From positions 1 through 41,014 of the forward strand of contig NZ_AOMA01000080.1 in the NCBI RefSeq assembly GCF_000337895.1: DNA of 41,014 nt, written 5' to 3'. Shown in pieces: positions 30,277 through 38,690 of the stretch. Source of the stretch: Halobiforma nitratireducens JCM 10879 (GTDB lineage Archaea; Halobacteriota; Halobacteria; Halobacteriales; Natrialbaceae). The notes beneath the pieces were generated by a model, which was not told the DNA's origin, made no database searches, and worked only from the letters and a program-made list of their open reading frames with translations. The number at the start of each line of letters is the position of its first letter. Position 1 is the first letter of the stretch. The position numbers and the translations under genes were made by a program.

Positions 30277-31551
30277 ATGCTCGAGGGAGTCAACGTCGCA
30301 CTCGGGGTGACGGGTTCGATCGCGGCCGTCAAGACGGTCGAACTCGCCCACGAACTGCGACGCCGTGGTGCCGAGGTCCGTGCCGTGATGACCGACAGTG
30401 CCCGAGGCATCGTCCACCCGTGGGCTGTCGAGTTCGCGACCGACGACGATGTCGTCACCGAGATCACCGGCAGCGTCGAGCACGTCGAACTCTGTGGCCG
30501 GGACGGATGGGCCGACGTCTTCCTGATCGCCCCGGCGACGGCAAACACCGTCGGCAAGATCGCCGGTGCGGTCGACGATACGCCCGTGACGACGTGTGCG
30601 ACGACGGCACTGGGAGCCGACACGCCGGTCGTGATCGCCCCCGCGATGCACGAGCCGATGTACGACCATCCGGGCGTCCTCGAGGCGATCGACACCGTCG
30701 CCGCGTGGGGCGTCGACTTCGTCGACCCGCGAATCGAGGAAGGAAAGGCGAAGATCGCGACTGAGGAAGCGATCTGCTGTGCCGTCGCTCGTGCGGCCGG
30801 AGACGGTGCGCTCGAGGGCGAGCACGTCGTCGTCACCAGCGGTGCGACGGCCGAGGCTATTGATCCCGTGCGGGTACTCACGAACCGCGCTTCCGGGCGG
30901 ATGGGCCGTGCCGTGGCGCGGGCCTGTTACGTCCGCGGTGCCGACGTGACGCTCGTCCACGGTGTCGTCGGCCCACAGTCGCTCGAGCGGGCGACCGAGG
31001 GTGCCGATCCTGTTCCCTACGCCGACGTTCGTCAGGTCGAACGTGCAGCCGAGATGCTCGAGACGACGCGGAGCGTCTGTCTCGGTGACGAAGCAGAACG
31101 AGGAGATGACGGAAGAGACGGGAACGAAGACAGCGGTATCGACGAAAGTCGAGCCGACGTGCTCGTCTCCGCGGCTGCCATCGGCGATTACACGGTCGAG
31201 CGCAGTGAGGAGAAAATCCGCTCGGGGCAGGACCTCTGTCTCGACCTCGAGTCGACGCCGAAACTGATCGACGAGGTTCGGGCCACGAGGCCGGATATCC
31301 CGATCGTCGGATTCAAAGCCGAGACTTCCGGTGACGAGAGCGAAATGATCACACAGGCCCGCGAGACGCTGGAGAGAGCCGGGTTGGCCTTCGTCGTCGC
31401 CAACGACGCGAGTGTCATGGGTTCGGACCGAACGAAGGCGCTATTCGTCCACGAGGAGGATGCAGCCCGTTACGAAGGGCCGAAGTCGGGGCTCGCCGAC
31501 GAGATCGCCGACTCCATTGCTGCCGTGGTCGGGACACTGTCGTCAGCCTGA
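30277..31551 (+). CDS. coaBC: Bifunctional CoaBC (coenzyme A biosynthesis)
   Basis: It joins cysteine to 4'-phosphopantothenate (CoaB) and decarboxylates the product (CoaC) to 4'-phosphopantetheine. The 424-residue fusion starts with the FMN-binding CoaC half: VTGSIAAVKTVELAHEL, the catalytic His in GSVEHVELCG, and IAPATANTVGKIA (a variant of the PASANT motif), with the substrate clamp GKAKIA. The CoaB half begins near residue 184 with VVVTSGATAEAIDPVRVLTNRASGRMG, and has SAAIGDYTVERSEEKIRSG with the family's conserved Lys. Between them the CoaB half has an acidic insertion of about 25 residues (GDEAERGDDGRDGNEDSGIDESRA). The first gene of its transcript as judged by the TATA box. Confidence 0.95.
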   Translation: MLEGVNVALGVTGSIAAVKTVELAHELRRRGAEVRAVMTDSARGIVHPWAVEFATDDDVVTEITGSVEHVELCGRDGWADVFLIAPATANTVGKIAGAVDDTPVTTCATTALGADTPVVIAPAMHEPMYDHPGVLEAIDTVAAWGVDFVDPRIEEGKAKIATEEAICCAVARAAGDGALEGEHVVVTSGATAEAIDPVRVLTNRASGRMGRAVARACYVRGADVTLVHGVVGPQSLERATEGADPVPYADVRQVERAAEMLETTRSVCLGDEAERGDDGRDGNEDSGIDESRADVLVSAAAIGDYTVERSEEKIRSGQDLCLDLESTPKLIDEVRATRPDIPIVGFKAETSGDESEMITQARETLERAGLAFVVANDASVMGSDRTKALFVHEEDAARYEGPKSGLADEIADSIAAVVGTLSSA

Positions 31552-31567
31552 ACGGTGCAGGCGGGGT

Positions 31568-31575
31568 ATTATATA
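31568..31575 (+). promoter_or_regulatory. TATA box upstream of the DUF7344-type gene
   Basis: TTATATAG is a good archaeal TATA box. Transcription would start near 31595-31600, about 55 bases before the GTG used by the main gene. Confidence 0.5.
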
Positions 31576-31598
31576 GGAGGGGTTCCTGCCACGAATTA

Positions 31599-31649
31599 AT
31601 GCGTGAACGGGTGGAATCGGGGGCAGTCCCGATCGACGTCGAGAGGTGA
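31599..31649 (+). CDS. Possible 16-residue upstream ORF
   Basis: An ATG at 31599 lies where transcription should begin from the TATA box at 31568-31575, and opens 16 codons (MRERVESGAVPIDVER) closed by TGA. It is in the same frame as the following gene and ends three bases before its GTG codons. It could be a leaderless regulatory uORF, or a decayed N-terminus of the gene itself. Only sequence context supports it. Confidence 0.3.
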   Translation: MRERVESGAVPIDVER

Positions 31650-31652
31650 TCC

Positions 31653-32399
31653 GTGGTGGCACAAAAGCAGCGCAACAACGGCGGAGAAGGAAACGATAGC
31701 GACGATGACCGGGTGGGAAACGGCACTGACGCCGAGACCGACGACTCGGAGGGTGATTCGGAGGCCGAATCAGAATCAGAATCCGAATCCGAATCGGCAC
31801 CGACAGGAGAAAACGGCGAGGAGTCGACCGCCGCCGAGGAGGATGGCCGGACTCTCGAGCTCGCCAAGGGAGAGGTCTTCGAAGTGTTGCGAAACCAGCG
31901 GCGTCGGTACGTGCTCCACTATCTGAAACGTGACGATCGACCGGTCGAACTCGGCGATCTCGCACAGCAGATCGCTGCCTGGGAGTACGAGACGACCCTC
32001 GAGGGCGTCACACCCGAACAACGAAAACGGGTCTATACGACGCTACAGCAGACTCACCTTCCCAAGATGGACGAAGCGGGTATCCTCACGTTCGACTCGG
32101 ATCGCGGCGTCATCGAAGCGACCGATCGGACTCGAGACATCAGCGTCTACCTCGAGATCGTTCCGGGGCGGGAGTTCGCCTGGCGTGAACTGTACCTTTC
32201 GCTTGGGGCGATAAGCTGTGCGCTGGTCGCTGCGCTCTGGGTCGGTATCTACCCGTTGACGATCCTCTCGCCGTTGACCTGGGCCGGAGTTATCGCCGTC
32301 ACGTTTACCGCGACGGCCGTCGCGCACATCTACCACGAACGCCACATGCGTCTCGGACACGGCGATCAACCGCCGGAGTTGAGCTACGGGAACGAGTAG
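31653..32399 (+). CDS. DUF7344-type winged-helix membrane protein
   Basis: A 248-residue protein. The first 65 residues are a low-complexity acidic segment (Asp/Glu/Ser, encoded in part by GAATCx repeats). A winged-helix domain follows at about 70-165: EVFEVLRNQRRRYVLHYLKRDDRPVELGDLAQQIAAWE is the pattern of the haloarchaeal DUF7344 family, a DNA-binding-type fold. Two hydrophobic segments in the C-terminal part (AISCALVAALWVGIYPLTIL and TWAGVIAVTFTATAVAHIY) suggest it is membrane-anchored. So it may be a membrane-tethered regulator; the target is unknown. GTG starts at 31653 or 31656 are equally possible; no start is possible further upstream in frame because of a TGA stop at 31647. Confidence 0.8.
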   Translation: MVAQKQRNNGGEGNDSDDDRVGNGTDAETDDSEGDSEAESESESESESAPTGENGEESTAAEEDGRTLELAKGEVFEVLRNQRRRYVLHYLKRDDRPVELGDLAQQIAAWEYETTLEGVTPEQRKRVYTTLQQTHLPKMDEAGILTFDSDRGVIEATDRTRDISVYLEIVPGREFAWRELYLSLGAISCALVAALWVGIYPLTILSPLTWAGVIAVTFTATAVAHIYHERHMRLGHGDQPPELSYGNE

Positions 32400-32608
32400 T
32401 CGTCGGACCCGACCGGAACTCGACGAAGAGCAGTCTCCGACCGGGTTCAGTGCTCTCTCACGTTTTCGGAGGCAGTGATGGACGAACGGAGCGACGGGCG
32501 ATTGCGTCGGTCGCCAAGCACTGGGAGTGGGCCTTTCCGACTCGTGACCTGGCTCGAGAGGCGGTCACGAGTGTCGGGTTCGAACGCCGACCAGCGCGGC
32601 GTATCGTC

Positions 32609-32616
32609 AACTTTTA
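32609..32616 (+). promoter_or_regulatory. Putative TATA box of the phosphoribosyltransferase gene
   Basis: CTTTTACT region about 28 bases before the ATG at 32641, leaderless spacing. Confidence 0.45.
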
Positions 32617-32640
32617 CTCCGATACCGACCGACCGACGAC

Positions 32641-33207
32641 ATGGATCAACTAGAACAGTCGCTCCTCGACGCGCCGATCATCGAGAAAGACGGCTACCAC
32701 TACTTCGTTCACCCGATCAGCGACGGGCTGCCGAAGCTCGATCCGGGACTTCTCCGGGAGATCGTCATCGGCATCATCCGCAAGGCGGAACTCGAGGACG
32801 TCGACCGAATCGTCACTCCCGCGGCGATGGGAATCCACATCTCGACGGCCGTCTCGCTGATGACGGACATTCCCCTGACCGTGATCCGAAAGCGCGAGTA
32901 CGGGCTCGAACACGAGGTCGCGATCTCCCAGCAGACCGGCTACTCCGAGAACGAGATGTACATCAACGACGTTCGCGAGGGAGAACGAGTGCTCGTCCTC
33001 GACGACGTGCTGTCGACCGGTGGAACGCTCGCGTCCGTCCTCACCGCACTCGACGAGATCGGCGCTGAAGTCGTCGATACCGTCGCAGTCATCAAGAAAG
33101 TCGGCGGCGAGAACAAAGTCGACGACGCCGGCTACGACGTCAAGACGCTGATCAACGTCGATGTCGTCGACGGCGAAGTCGTCATCGTCGACGAAACTGG
33201 AGACTGA
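32641..33207 (+). CDS. hpt: Hypoxanthine/guanine phosphoribosyltransferase
   Basis: It salvages purine bases with PRPP to give IMP or GMP. The 188-residue protein matches the archaeal-type HGPRT: N-terminal [28 protein letters not shown], a base-binding region with [15 protein letters not shown], and the PRPP motif [30 protein letters not shown] has the conserved Lys-Lys segment near the base pocket. The length is what I expect for this subfamily. It might act on adenine or xanthine too; the exact base specificity cannot be read. The leaderless promoter at 32609-32616 supports the ATG start. Confidence 0.92.
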   Translation: MDQLEQSLLDAPIIEKDGYHYFVHPISDGLPKLDPGLLREIVIGIIRKAELEDVDRIVTPAAMGIHISTAVSLMTDIPLTVIRKREYGLEHEVAISQQTGYSENEMYINDVREGERVLVLDDVLSTGGTLASVLTALDEIGAEVVDTVAVIKKVGGENKVDDAGYDVKTLINVDVVDGEVVIVDETGD

Positions 33208-33569
33208 CATCGACACCGAACCGCCGAGAACACGGGTGGTCTCACTCGAGAACGTCCAGATCGGAACGCAGGCGGAAGACCCTCGATAGGGCCCGACGAA
33301 CGTCGGTTTCACGATCCTGCCCGGGCGGACGACGCCGCCACGACGAACCGGTGCCGATACCCGGTGGGACGGGACCGCCGATGGCGCTACATGATATTAA
33401 ACTCGTTGGTCAGGTCTGGCTCACAGTCGGGACTTTTGTACAGTATCACACTAGAACGTGAGAAAACGGGGGTGCTGTTTGTGAAATTCGGGCGCTGAGG
33501 AAAACATAGCTACCGGAACGAAGGAGAAAAACAATACATCTATAAGGAAGCATTCCACATCAGAGAACC
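33208..33569. other. 362-base intergenic region before the ABC operon
   Basis: It is markedly more AT-rich over its last 180 bases than the neighbouring genes. It ends in the TATA box CTATAA at 33539-33545, about 27 bases before the ATG at 33570, and an AGGAGAAAAACAATAC stretch just before it. Imperfect dyads exist (for example TCAC...GTGA at about 33446-33461) but none is strong. I see no gene. Confidence 0.5.
33539..33545 (+). promoter_or_regulatory. TATA box of the dipeptide ABC operon
   Basis: TCTATAA, centred about 27 bases before the ATG at 33570. Leaderless spacing; it should drive all five transporter genes. Confidence 0.55.
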
Positions 33570-35510
33570 ATGGTGCAGAAACACAATCAGTCGGGACGTA
33601 ATGTCAACCGACGTCAAGTCCTGCAGGGGGTAGGCGGTGCTGGGGTTATCGCAGTCGCCGGCTGCCTCGGTAACGGAAACGGAGACGGCGACGCTCCGTT
33701 CGAGGTCCAGCTGGAAGTCAACGCGGACAACGACGACCGCGTCCAGATGGTCGAGCTGATCGCCGAGTCGATGGAACAGACCGGCTACTTCGACACGTCG
33801 ATCGAGACCTACGAGTGGAACACGTACGTTGGGCGCGTTCTCGACACCGAATACGCCGAGAACGGTCACATCGCTGCTATCGGCCTCTCCGGGACGTTCA
33901 ACCCCGAGAGCTTCGCCGACGCGCTTCACCAGTCGGACAACCACGGACAGTGTTGTAACCTCCAGGGTATCAGCGACGACGAACTCGACGATCTGCTCGA
34001 GGGTGCCCGGTTCGACATGGACGTCGTGGAAGACTCGGAGCTCCGTGCCGAGCGCTACGACGAGATCTGGCAGCACCTCGCCGAGAACCGGTACAGTTCG
34101 ATCACGCACTTCGACCTCCTCGCGCCCGTCATCAGCGCGGACCTGCACGGCTACAGCACGTATCCGTTCACCGAGGGGCTGTTCGACTACGGGCTGTACG
34201 CTCCCCAGGACGAACAGGTTTCCTGGCTCGATCGCGACGAAGGGTCCCATCCGGACGATACGGACCTCGGCGATCTCGAGGAGGGCGGCATGCTCACGAT
34301 CGGAGCCGGTGCGAACGTCGACTCCTTCGACGTGCCGTACAGCAACGACACGACCTCGACGATGGCCCAGGAGTTCATCTTCGAACAGCTCGTGACCTCC
34401 GACGCCGACGGCAACCTCTACCCGTGGCTCGCCGAGGACTACGAGCTCGTCGAGATGCAAGACATCGAGCGGGAGGACTACGAGGACTACATGATCTCGG
34501 TCGACGCCGACGAAGACGGCGTCCTCGGTACCGACGAGCAGGTCATCATCCAACACCCCGATGACAATCCGTTCACGGACGACGAAGTCCGCGTCCTCAC
34601 CCCCGACGAAGCGGCCGACGCCGTCGACGACGGGACCTTCGGGATGCAGTTCCAGTACGAGCTCCGCGAAGGCGTCGAGTTCCACAACGGCGAGGAACTC
34701 TCCGCAGAGCACGTCGTCGCGACCTACGAGCGCTACGAAAACTCCGACCTGTCGGCCCAGACGTTCGACTCCGTACTGCACGCGGAGGAAGTCGACGAGT
34801 ACACCGTCAACCTCTATGCGCAGGTTCCCGACGCCGAAGCCGAGCGCGAACTCCCCGGCGTCTACATCCACTCGCTGGAACAGGCCGACCTCGAGGGCGG
34901 CGACATGGACCCGCGACAGGGGAACGATCCGGTCGGTACCGGTCCGTACGAGTTCGATGAGTTCGTAGACGAGCAGTACGCCGAGTACACCAAGTTCGAC
35001 GACTACTGGGTCGAGCAACAGGGCGTCGACTCGATCGACTGGTACGACGGGCCTGCGGAGTTCCCCGACGGTCCCGTCGTCGAGGAGATCGAGTTCGAGA
35101 TCATCCCGGACGACGCGACCCGCTCCGGTGCGCTCCAGAACGAGGAGATCGACGCTACGTTCGGTCTCGCCTCCGGGACCCTCGACGAATTCGATCAGTC
35201 CGACGAGTTCCTCGTCGAGGCCGTCGAGGCCGGCAGCTACGACTACATCCAGTACCCCGTCAACGTCGAACCGTGGGACGACTCGCGTCTCCGCGAGGCA
35301 GTCAACCACCTCGTTCCCCGGGAACAGATCACCGAGAACGTCTTCAACGGCTGGGCTGTTCCCGCCTGGACGGACGTTCCGGCACTCGCCGAAGAGCTCG
35401 GGACGGTAGATCCCGACGCACTCGAGGAACAGATTCGACCGTACAACGAGTACGACCCTGAACGCGCCGAAGAACTGCTCGAAGAAGTGGTCGACGACTA
35501 CGATCTGTAA
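33570..35510 (+). CDS. Circularly permuted family-5 substrate-binding lipoprotein
   Basis: The periplasm-equivalent binding protein of the importer, 646 residues. NRRQVLQG...VAGC gives a Tat signal with lipobox Cys32. Residues 43-210 align with the C-terminal lobe of SBP_bac_5 proteins such as DppA: IETYEWNTYVGRV, then AAIGLSGTFNPESFADALHQ, CCNLQGISDDELDDLLEGAR, and a final HGYSTYPF. After an Asp-rich linker (about 220-238), residues 240-640 match what is normally the N-terminal part: MLTIGAGANVDSFDV..., EFIFEQLVTSDADGNLYPWLAEDYEL, LREGVEFHNGEELSAEHVV, NDPVGTGPYEF, and the end DPERAEELLEEV. In DppA that last motif directly precedes the segment which here comes first. So the domain order is circularly permuted. 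Ligand unknown; peptides or other small molecules are typical. Confidence 0.9.
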   Translation: MVQKHNQSGRNVNRRQVLQGVGGAGVIAVAGCLGNGNGDGDAPFEVQLEVNADNDDRVQMVELIAESMEQTGYFDTSIETYEWNTYVGRVLDTEYAENGHIAAIGLSGTFNPESFADALHQSDNHGQCCNLQGISDDELDDLLEGARFDMDVVEDSELRAERYDEIWQHLAENRYSSITHFDLLAPVISADLHGYSTYPFTEGLFDYGLYAPQDEQVSWLDRDEGSHPDDTDLGDLEEGGMLTIGAGANVDSFDVPYSNDTTSTMAQEFIFEQLVTSDADGNLYPWLAEDYELVEMQDIEREDYEDYMISVDADEDGVLGTDEQVIIQHPDDNPFTDDEVRVLTPDEAADAVDDGTFGMQFQYELREGVEFHNGEELSAEHVVATYERYENSDLSAQTFDSVLHAEEVDEYTVNLYAQVPDAEAERELPGVYIHSLEQADLEGGDMDPRQGNDPVGTGPYEFDEFVDEQYAEYTKFDDYWVEQQGVDSIDWYDGPAEFPDGPVVEEIEFEIIPDDATRSGALQNEEIDATFGLASGTLDEFDQSDEFLVEAVEAGSYDYIQYPVNVEPWDDSRLREAVNHLVPREQITENVFNGWAVPAWTDVPALAEELGTVDPDALEEQIRPYNEYDPERAEELLEEVVDDYDL

Positions 35511-35556
35511 GGGGAACTGGTCGTAGCCGTCCGAATCACTCCGCGGTTTAGTGGAT

Positions 35557-35566
35557 ATGTATACAT
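35557..35566. promoter_or_regulatory. Palindrome ATGTATACAT before the first permease gene
   Basis: A perfect 10-base palindrome ending one base before the permease ATG at 35568. It could influence translation or carry a secondary promoter; its function is open. Confidence 0.3.
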
Positions 35567-35567
35567 C

Positions 35568-36524
35568 ATGAGCTTACGACGTTTCATACTGAAACGATTC
35601 ATATCGATAATTCCGATACTGTTCGGTGTATCGGTCATCACGTTCGCGCTCGTTCACCTGACACCTGGCGATCCGATCGACCAGATGGTCGGGTTGAATC
35701 CCGACATGAGCCCGAGCGAGGAGGCACAGCTCCGGGCACGATACGGGCTTGACGGGCCGATCTGGCACCAGTACATGACCTGGATGGAAAACGTCCTGAC
35801 CGGCGACTTCGGAGAGGTCATCAGCTCCGGGCGAGATGTCTCCGAAGTCATCATGACCCGCCTTCCCGAGACTATCGCACTCGGGCTTTTCGGCTGGGTG
35901 TTCGGGCTGATAATCGCGATCCCGACCGGTATCTACGCGGCGGTCAACAAAGACCAGCTGGGCGACACCGTCAGTCGGTTCCTGGCGCTCTCGGGTATCT
36001 CGATCCCGAACTTCTGGCTCGGTCTGATGTTGATCCTGATCGGGTCGATGTGGCTCGGCTGGTGGCCGGTGCTGGCACCGTCCCGGCTACCGCTGTACCA
36101 TCCCGAGATGCTGTGGTACCTAGTTCTTCCCGGGATCACGATCGGGACCGCGTCGGCGGCAGCGATGATGCGTGTCATGCGGACGTCGATGGCCGAAGAA
36201 CTGAACAAAGAGTACGTAACTGCGGCCAGGGCGAAGGGACTTCCCGAACGACAGGTCGTGCTCAAGCACGTGCTTCGCAACTCCCTGATTTCGGTCGTCA
36301 CGCTGGCCGCGACGCTGACCGCGAGTATCATCTCCGGGTCCGTCGTCGTCGAATTCGTCTTCAACTGGCCCGGATTGGGGATGGAACTGGTTAATGCGAT
36401 CGAGCAGCGTGAGATCAACCTCATCATGGCGATCACGCTGTTTGTCGGTGTCATCATCATCATCGCGAATCTCGTAGCGGACATCCTGTACGCAGCACTC
36501 GATCCGAGAATCAGATATGACTAG
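35568..36524 (+). CDS. ABC importer permease, DppB-type
   Basis: A 318-residue integral membrane protein of the oligopeptide/dipeptide importer, with six hydrophobic helices. It opens with RRFILKRFISIIPILFGVSVITFALVHLTPGDP, the standard DppB/OppB start, and contains the EAA loop YVTAARAKGLPERQVVLKHVLRN that docks onto the ATPases, followed by the last helices and ADILYAALDPRIRYD. It is 57 bases after the binding-protein gene and overlaps the next permease by eight bases (ATG before TAG). The helices VFNWPGLGMELVNAI match the family's conserved loop. It pairs with the DppC-type subunit. Confidence 0.95.
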   Translation: MSLRRFILKRFISIIPILFGVSVITFALVHLTPGDPIDQMVGLNPDMSPSEEAQLRARYGLDGPIWHQYMTWMENVLTGDFGEVISSGRDVSEVIMTRLPETIALGLFGWVFGLIIAIPTGIYAAVNKDQLGDTVSRFLALSGISIPNFWLGLMLILIGSMWLGWWPVLAPSRLPLYHPEMLWYLVLPGITIGTASAAAMMRVMRTSMAEELNKEYVTAARAKGLPERQVVLKHVLRNSLISVVTLAATLTASIISGSVVVEFVFNWPGLGMELVNAIEQREINLIMAITLFVGVIIIIANLVADILYAALDPRIRYD

Positions 36525-37566
36525 GAAGATATCGGCGGAACGGGGACGAATACAGATTACCGGGTTCGACCCGGAACAGGTCGAACAGCGAGAACCGCTT
36601 TCGGACTGGACCGAAGACTCGGGCGGCGAAACAGAGAGCCGATGGCAACGCGGCTGGCATCGGTTCAAGCGCAACAGAACCGCCCTCATCGGTCTCACCG
36701 TCGTCGCGTTACTGTCGCTACTGGCGATTTTCTCGCGACCGATCTCGGTGATGGGGGTCCCGATCCAGCCGTTCTCGCTTGCACCATACGACCCGACGGA
36801 GATTCTCTATCTCCAGGACCCGACGGTCGGCGTCTACGATCCGCCGTCCATGCAGAACCTGATGGGAACGGACGGCTCCGGCCGTGACCTGTTCTCGCGC
36901 ATTCTGTACGGCGGCCGATACAGCATCTCCATCGGCTTCGTCGTCGTCGCGATCACGGCGGCCTTCGGAACGATCTACGGTGCGATCTCGGGCTACTACG
37001 GGGGTTGGATCGACGAGATCATGATGCGTTTCGTCGACACGATCTTCGCGTTCCCGTTCCTTGTCATGGCGCTTATCATCGTCGCGATGCTCGGCGGTGG
37101 CTACTGGCAGCTCGTGCTCGCGTTCTCGCTTGTCGGCTGGGCGAGTTACGCTCGACTTATCCGTGGCGAGGTGCTGAAGATCAAAGAGAACGAGTACGTT
37201 ATGGCTGCGAAAGCCCTCGGTGCACGTGACAAGTCCGTGATCTTCAGACACATCGTCCCCAACGCGATGCCGCCGCTGCTGGTCGTCGCGTCGCTGAACA
37301 TCGGGACGGTCGTCATCGGCGTCGCCGCGCTCGGATTCCTCGGGCTCGGCATGCCGCCGGGCACGGCGGAGTGGGGTACCATGCTCGACCAGACCCGTGA
37401 AACCCTCATCCAGGGGCCTGACGGCGCGATCCCCTGGTGGGCGACCGTCTTCCCGGGTCTCGCCATCTTCATGTTCGTGATGGCGATGAACATGATCGGT
37501 GACGGCATCAACGACGCGCTCGACGCCCAGGAGACCGGCGCTGGCCAACAGGGAGGTGGTGCCTGA
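36517..37566 (+). CDS. ABC importer permease, DppC-type
   Basis: The second permease, 349 residues. A cytoplasmic acidic N-terminus of about 45 residues precedes the family start WHRFKRNRTALIGLTVVALLSLLAIF. Next come LMGTDGSGRDLFSRILYGGRYSISIGF, which is the standard DppC/OppC block, the EAA loop YVMAAKALGARDKSVIFRHIVPNAMP, and GFLGLGMPPGTAEWGTMLDQTRE. Six helices are visible. The start overlaps the end of the DppB-type gene by eight bases and the stop overlaps the next ATG by one base (TGATG), so translation is coupled along the operon. Confidence 0.95.
   Translation: MTRKISAERGRIQITGFDPEQVEQREPLSDWTEDSGGETESRWQRGWHRFKRNRTALIGLTVVALLSLLAIFSRPISVMGVPIQPFSLAPYDPTEILYLQDPTVGVYDPPSMQNLMGTDGSGRDLFSRILYGGRYSISIGFVVVAITAAFGTIYGAISGYYGGWIDEIMMRFVDTIFAFPFLVMALIIVAMLGGGYWQLVLAFSLVGWASYARLIRGEVLKIKENEYVMAAKALGARDKSVIFRHIVPNAMPPLLVVASLNIGTVVIGVAALGFLGLGMPPGTAEWGTMLDQTRETLIQGPDGAIPWWATVFPGLAIFMFVMAMNMIGDGINDALDAQETGAGQQGGGA
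37552..37558 (+). promoter_or_regulatory. Shine-Dalgarno site before the first ATPase gene
   Basis: GGAGGTG lies 7 bases before the ATG at 37566, inside the end of the preceding permease gene. Confidence 0.6.
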
Positions 37567-38690
37567 TGTCCCTGCTCGAGGTCAACGATCTGACGGTCAA
37601 GTTCTACACGAAAGAGGGGGTCGTCACTGCGGTCGACGACCTCTCGTATCAGATCGAGCGCGGCGAGAAGTTCGGTGTCGTCGGCGAATCCGGCGCTGGC
37701 AAAAGCGTCACTGCGCTCTCGCTGATGCGGCTCATCGAGAGCCCCGGACAGATCGAGAGCGGCGAGATCCTGTTCAAGGGCGAGGATCTCCTGGAGATGA
37801 GCGAAGAGGAGCTCCGGACGATCCGGGGCAACGAGATCGCGATGATCTTCCAGGACGCCCAGACCGCACTCAATCCGGTCTACACCGTCGGAGAGCAGAT
37901 CTCCGAGGCGATCAGACATCACCTCGATTACAGCGACAAGGAAGCGAGAGAACGGACGATCCAGTTGCTCGACCGGGTCGGTATTCCGGAAGCGGAAACG
38001 CGGTACGACGATTACCCCCACGAGTTCTCCGGGGGGATGCAACAGCGAGCGGTCATCGCGATGGCGCTATCGTGTGACCCCGACCTGCTGCTCTGTGACG
38101 AGCCGACGACGGCACTGGACGTCACGATCGAAGCTCAGATTCTAGACGAGATCGAACAGCTCGCCGACGAGTTCGACACCTCAATCCAGCTCATCACCCA
38201 CGACCTCGGGGTCGTGGCGGAAGTGTGTGACCGAGTGATGGTCATGTACGCGGGCGCGCCGGTCGAGAAAGCTCCGGTCGAGGAGCTCTACTACGATCCC
38301 AAACATCCCTACACCGTCGGATTGATGAGTTCGATCCCGCGTATCGGGGACGAACGGGAACGGCTACAGACGATCCCCGGAACGATGCCAGACCTCGTCG
38401 AGTTGCCGTCGGGTTGTAGCTTCCATCCACGGTGTCCGTACGCCGAAGAATCGTGTACCCGAACGGAGCCCAAGCTCGTCGACCCCGACACTGGACAGCT
38501 CGAAGAGGGGGTGGAGTCGACCACCGACCACGTCGCCGCCTGCCACGAGTACACGGGTAAGCTTCGAGAGGGGCTCGATTACTCGGTGGAAATTCGCGAC
38601 GCCGCGGCCGGTGACGTCGAAGCAACGGTAGCGAACGCGAACTCGCCTGCGAGTGGGCAGTCACGAATGGACGGTGATACCGATGACTGA
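37566..38690 (+). CDS. ABC importer ATPase, DppD-type
   Basis: A 374-residue nucleotide-binding subunit. Walker A is GESGAGKS (about residues 39-46), the Q-loop lies in IAMIFQDAQTALNPV, the signature is EFSGGMQQRA, Walker B is LLLCDEPTTALD, and the H-loop His is in LITHDLGVVAEV. A C-terminal oligopeptide-type region has CSFHPRCPYAEESC, the cysteine cluster that holds an iron-sulfur cluster or zinc in some OppD proteins. The length is longer than the usual 330 residues because of a low-complexity tail ending at the overlap with the next gene. The start ATG overlaps the permease stop by one base and has a Shine-Dalgarno sequence. Confidence 0.95.
   Translation: MSLLEVNDLTVKFYTKEGVVTAVDDLSYQIERGEKFGVVGESGAGKSVTALSLMRLIESPGQIESGEILFKGEDLLEMSEEELRTIRGNEIAMIFQDAQTALNPVYTVGEQISEAIRHHLDYSDKEARERTIQLLDRVGIPEAETRYDDYPHEFSGGMQQRAVIAMALSCDPDLLLCDEPTTALDVTIEAQILDEIEQLADEFDTSIQLITHDLGVVAEVCDRVMVMYAGAPVEKAPVEELYYDPKHPYTVGLMSSIPRIGDERERLQTIPGTMPDLVELPSGCSFHPRCPYAEESCTRTEPKLVDPDTGQLEEGVESTTDHVAACHEYTGKLREGLDYSVEIRDAAAGDVEATVANANSPASGQSRMDGDTDD

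Noticed and set aside
33540-35309. 589-codon minus-strand ORF over the binding-protein gene
   Set aside because: It is the antisense of a strongly supported gene. In high-GC haloarchaeal DNA the opposite strand often lacks stop codons, and its translation is rich in Val, Leu and Asp repeats with no family motif.
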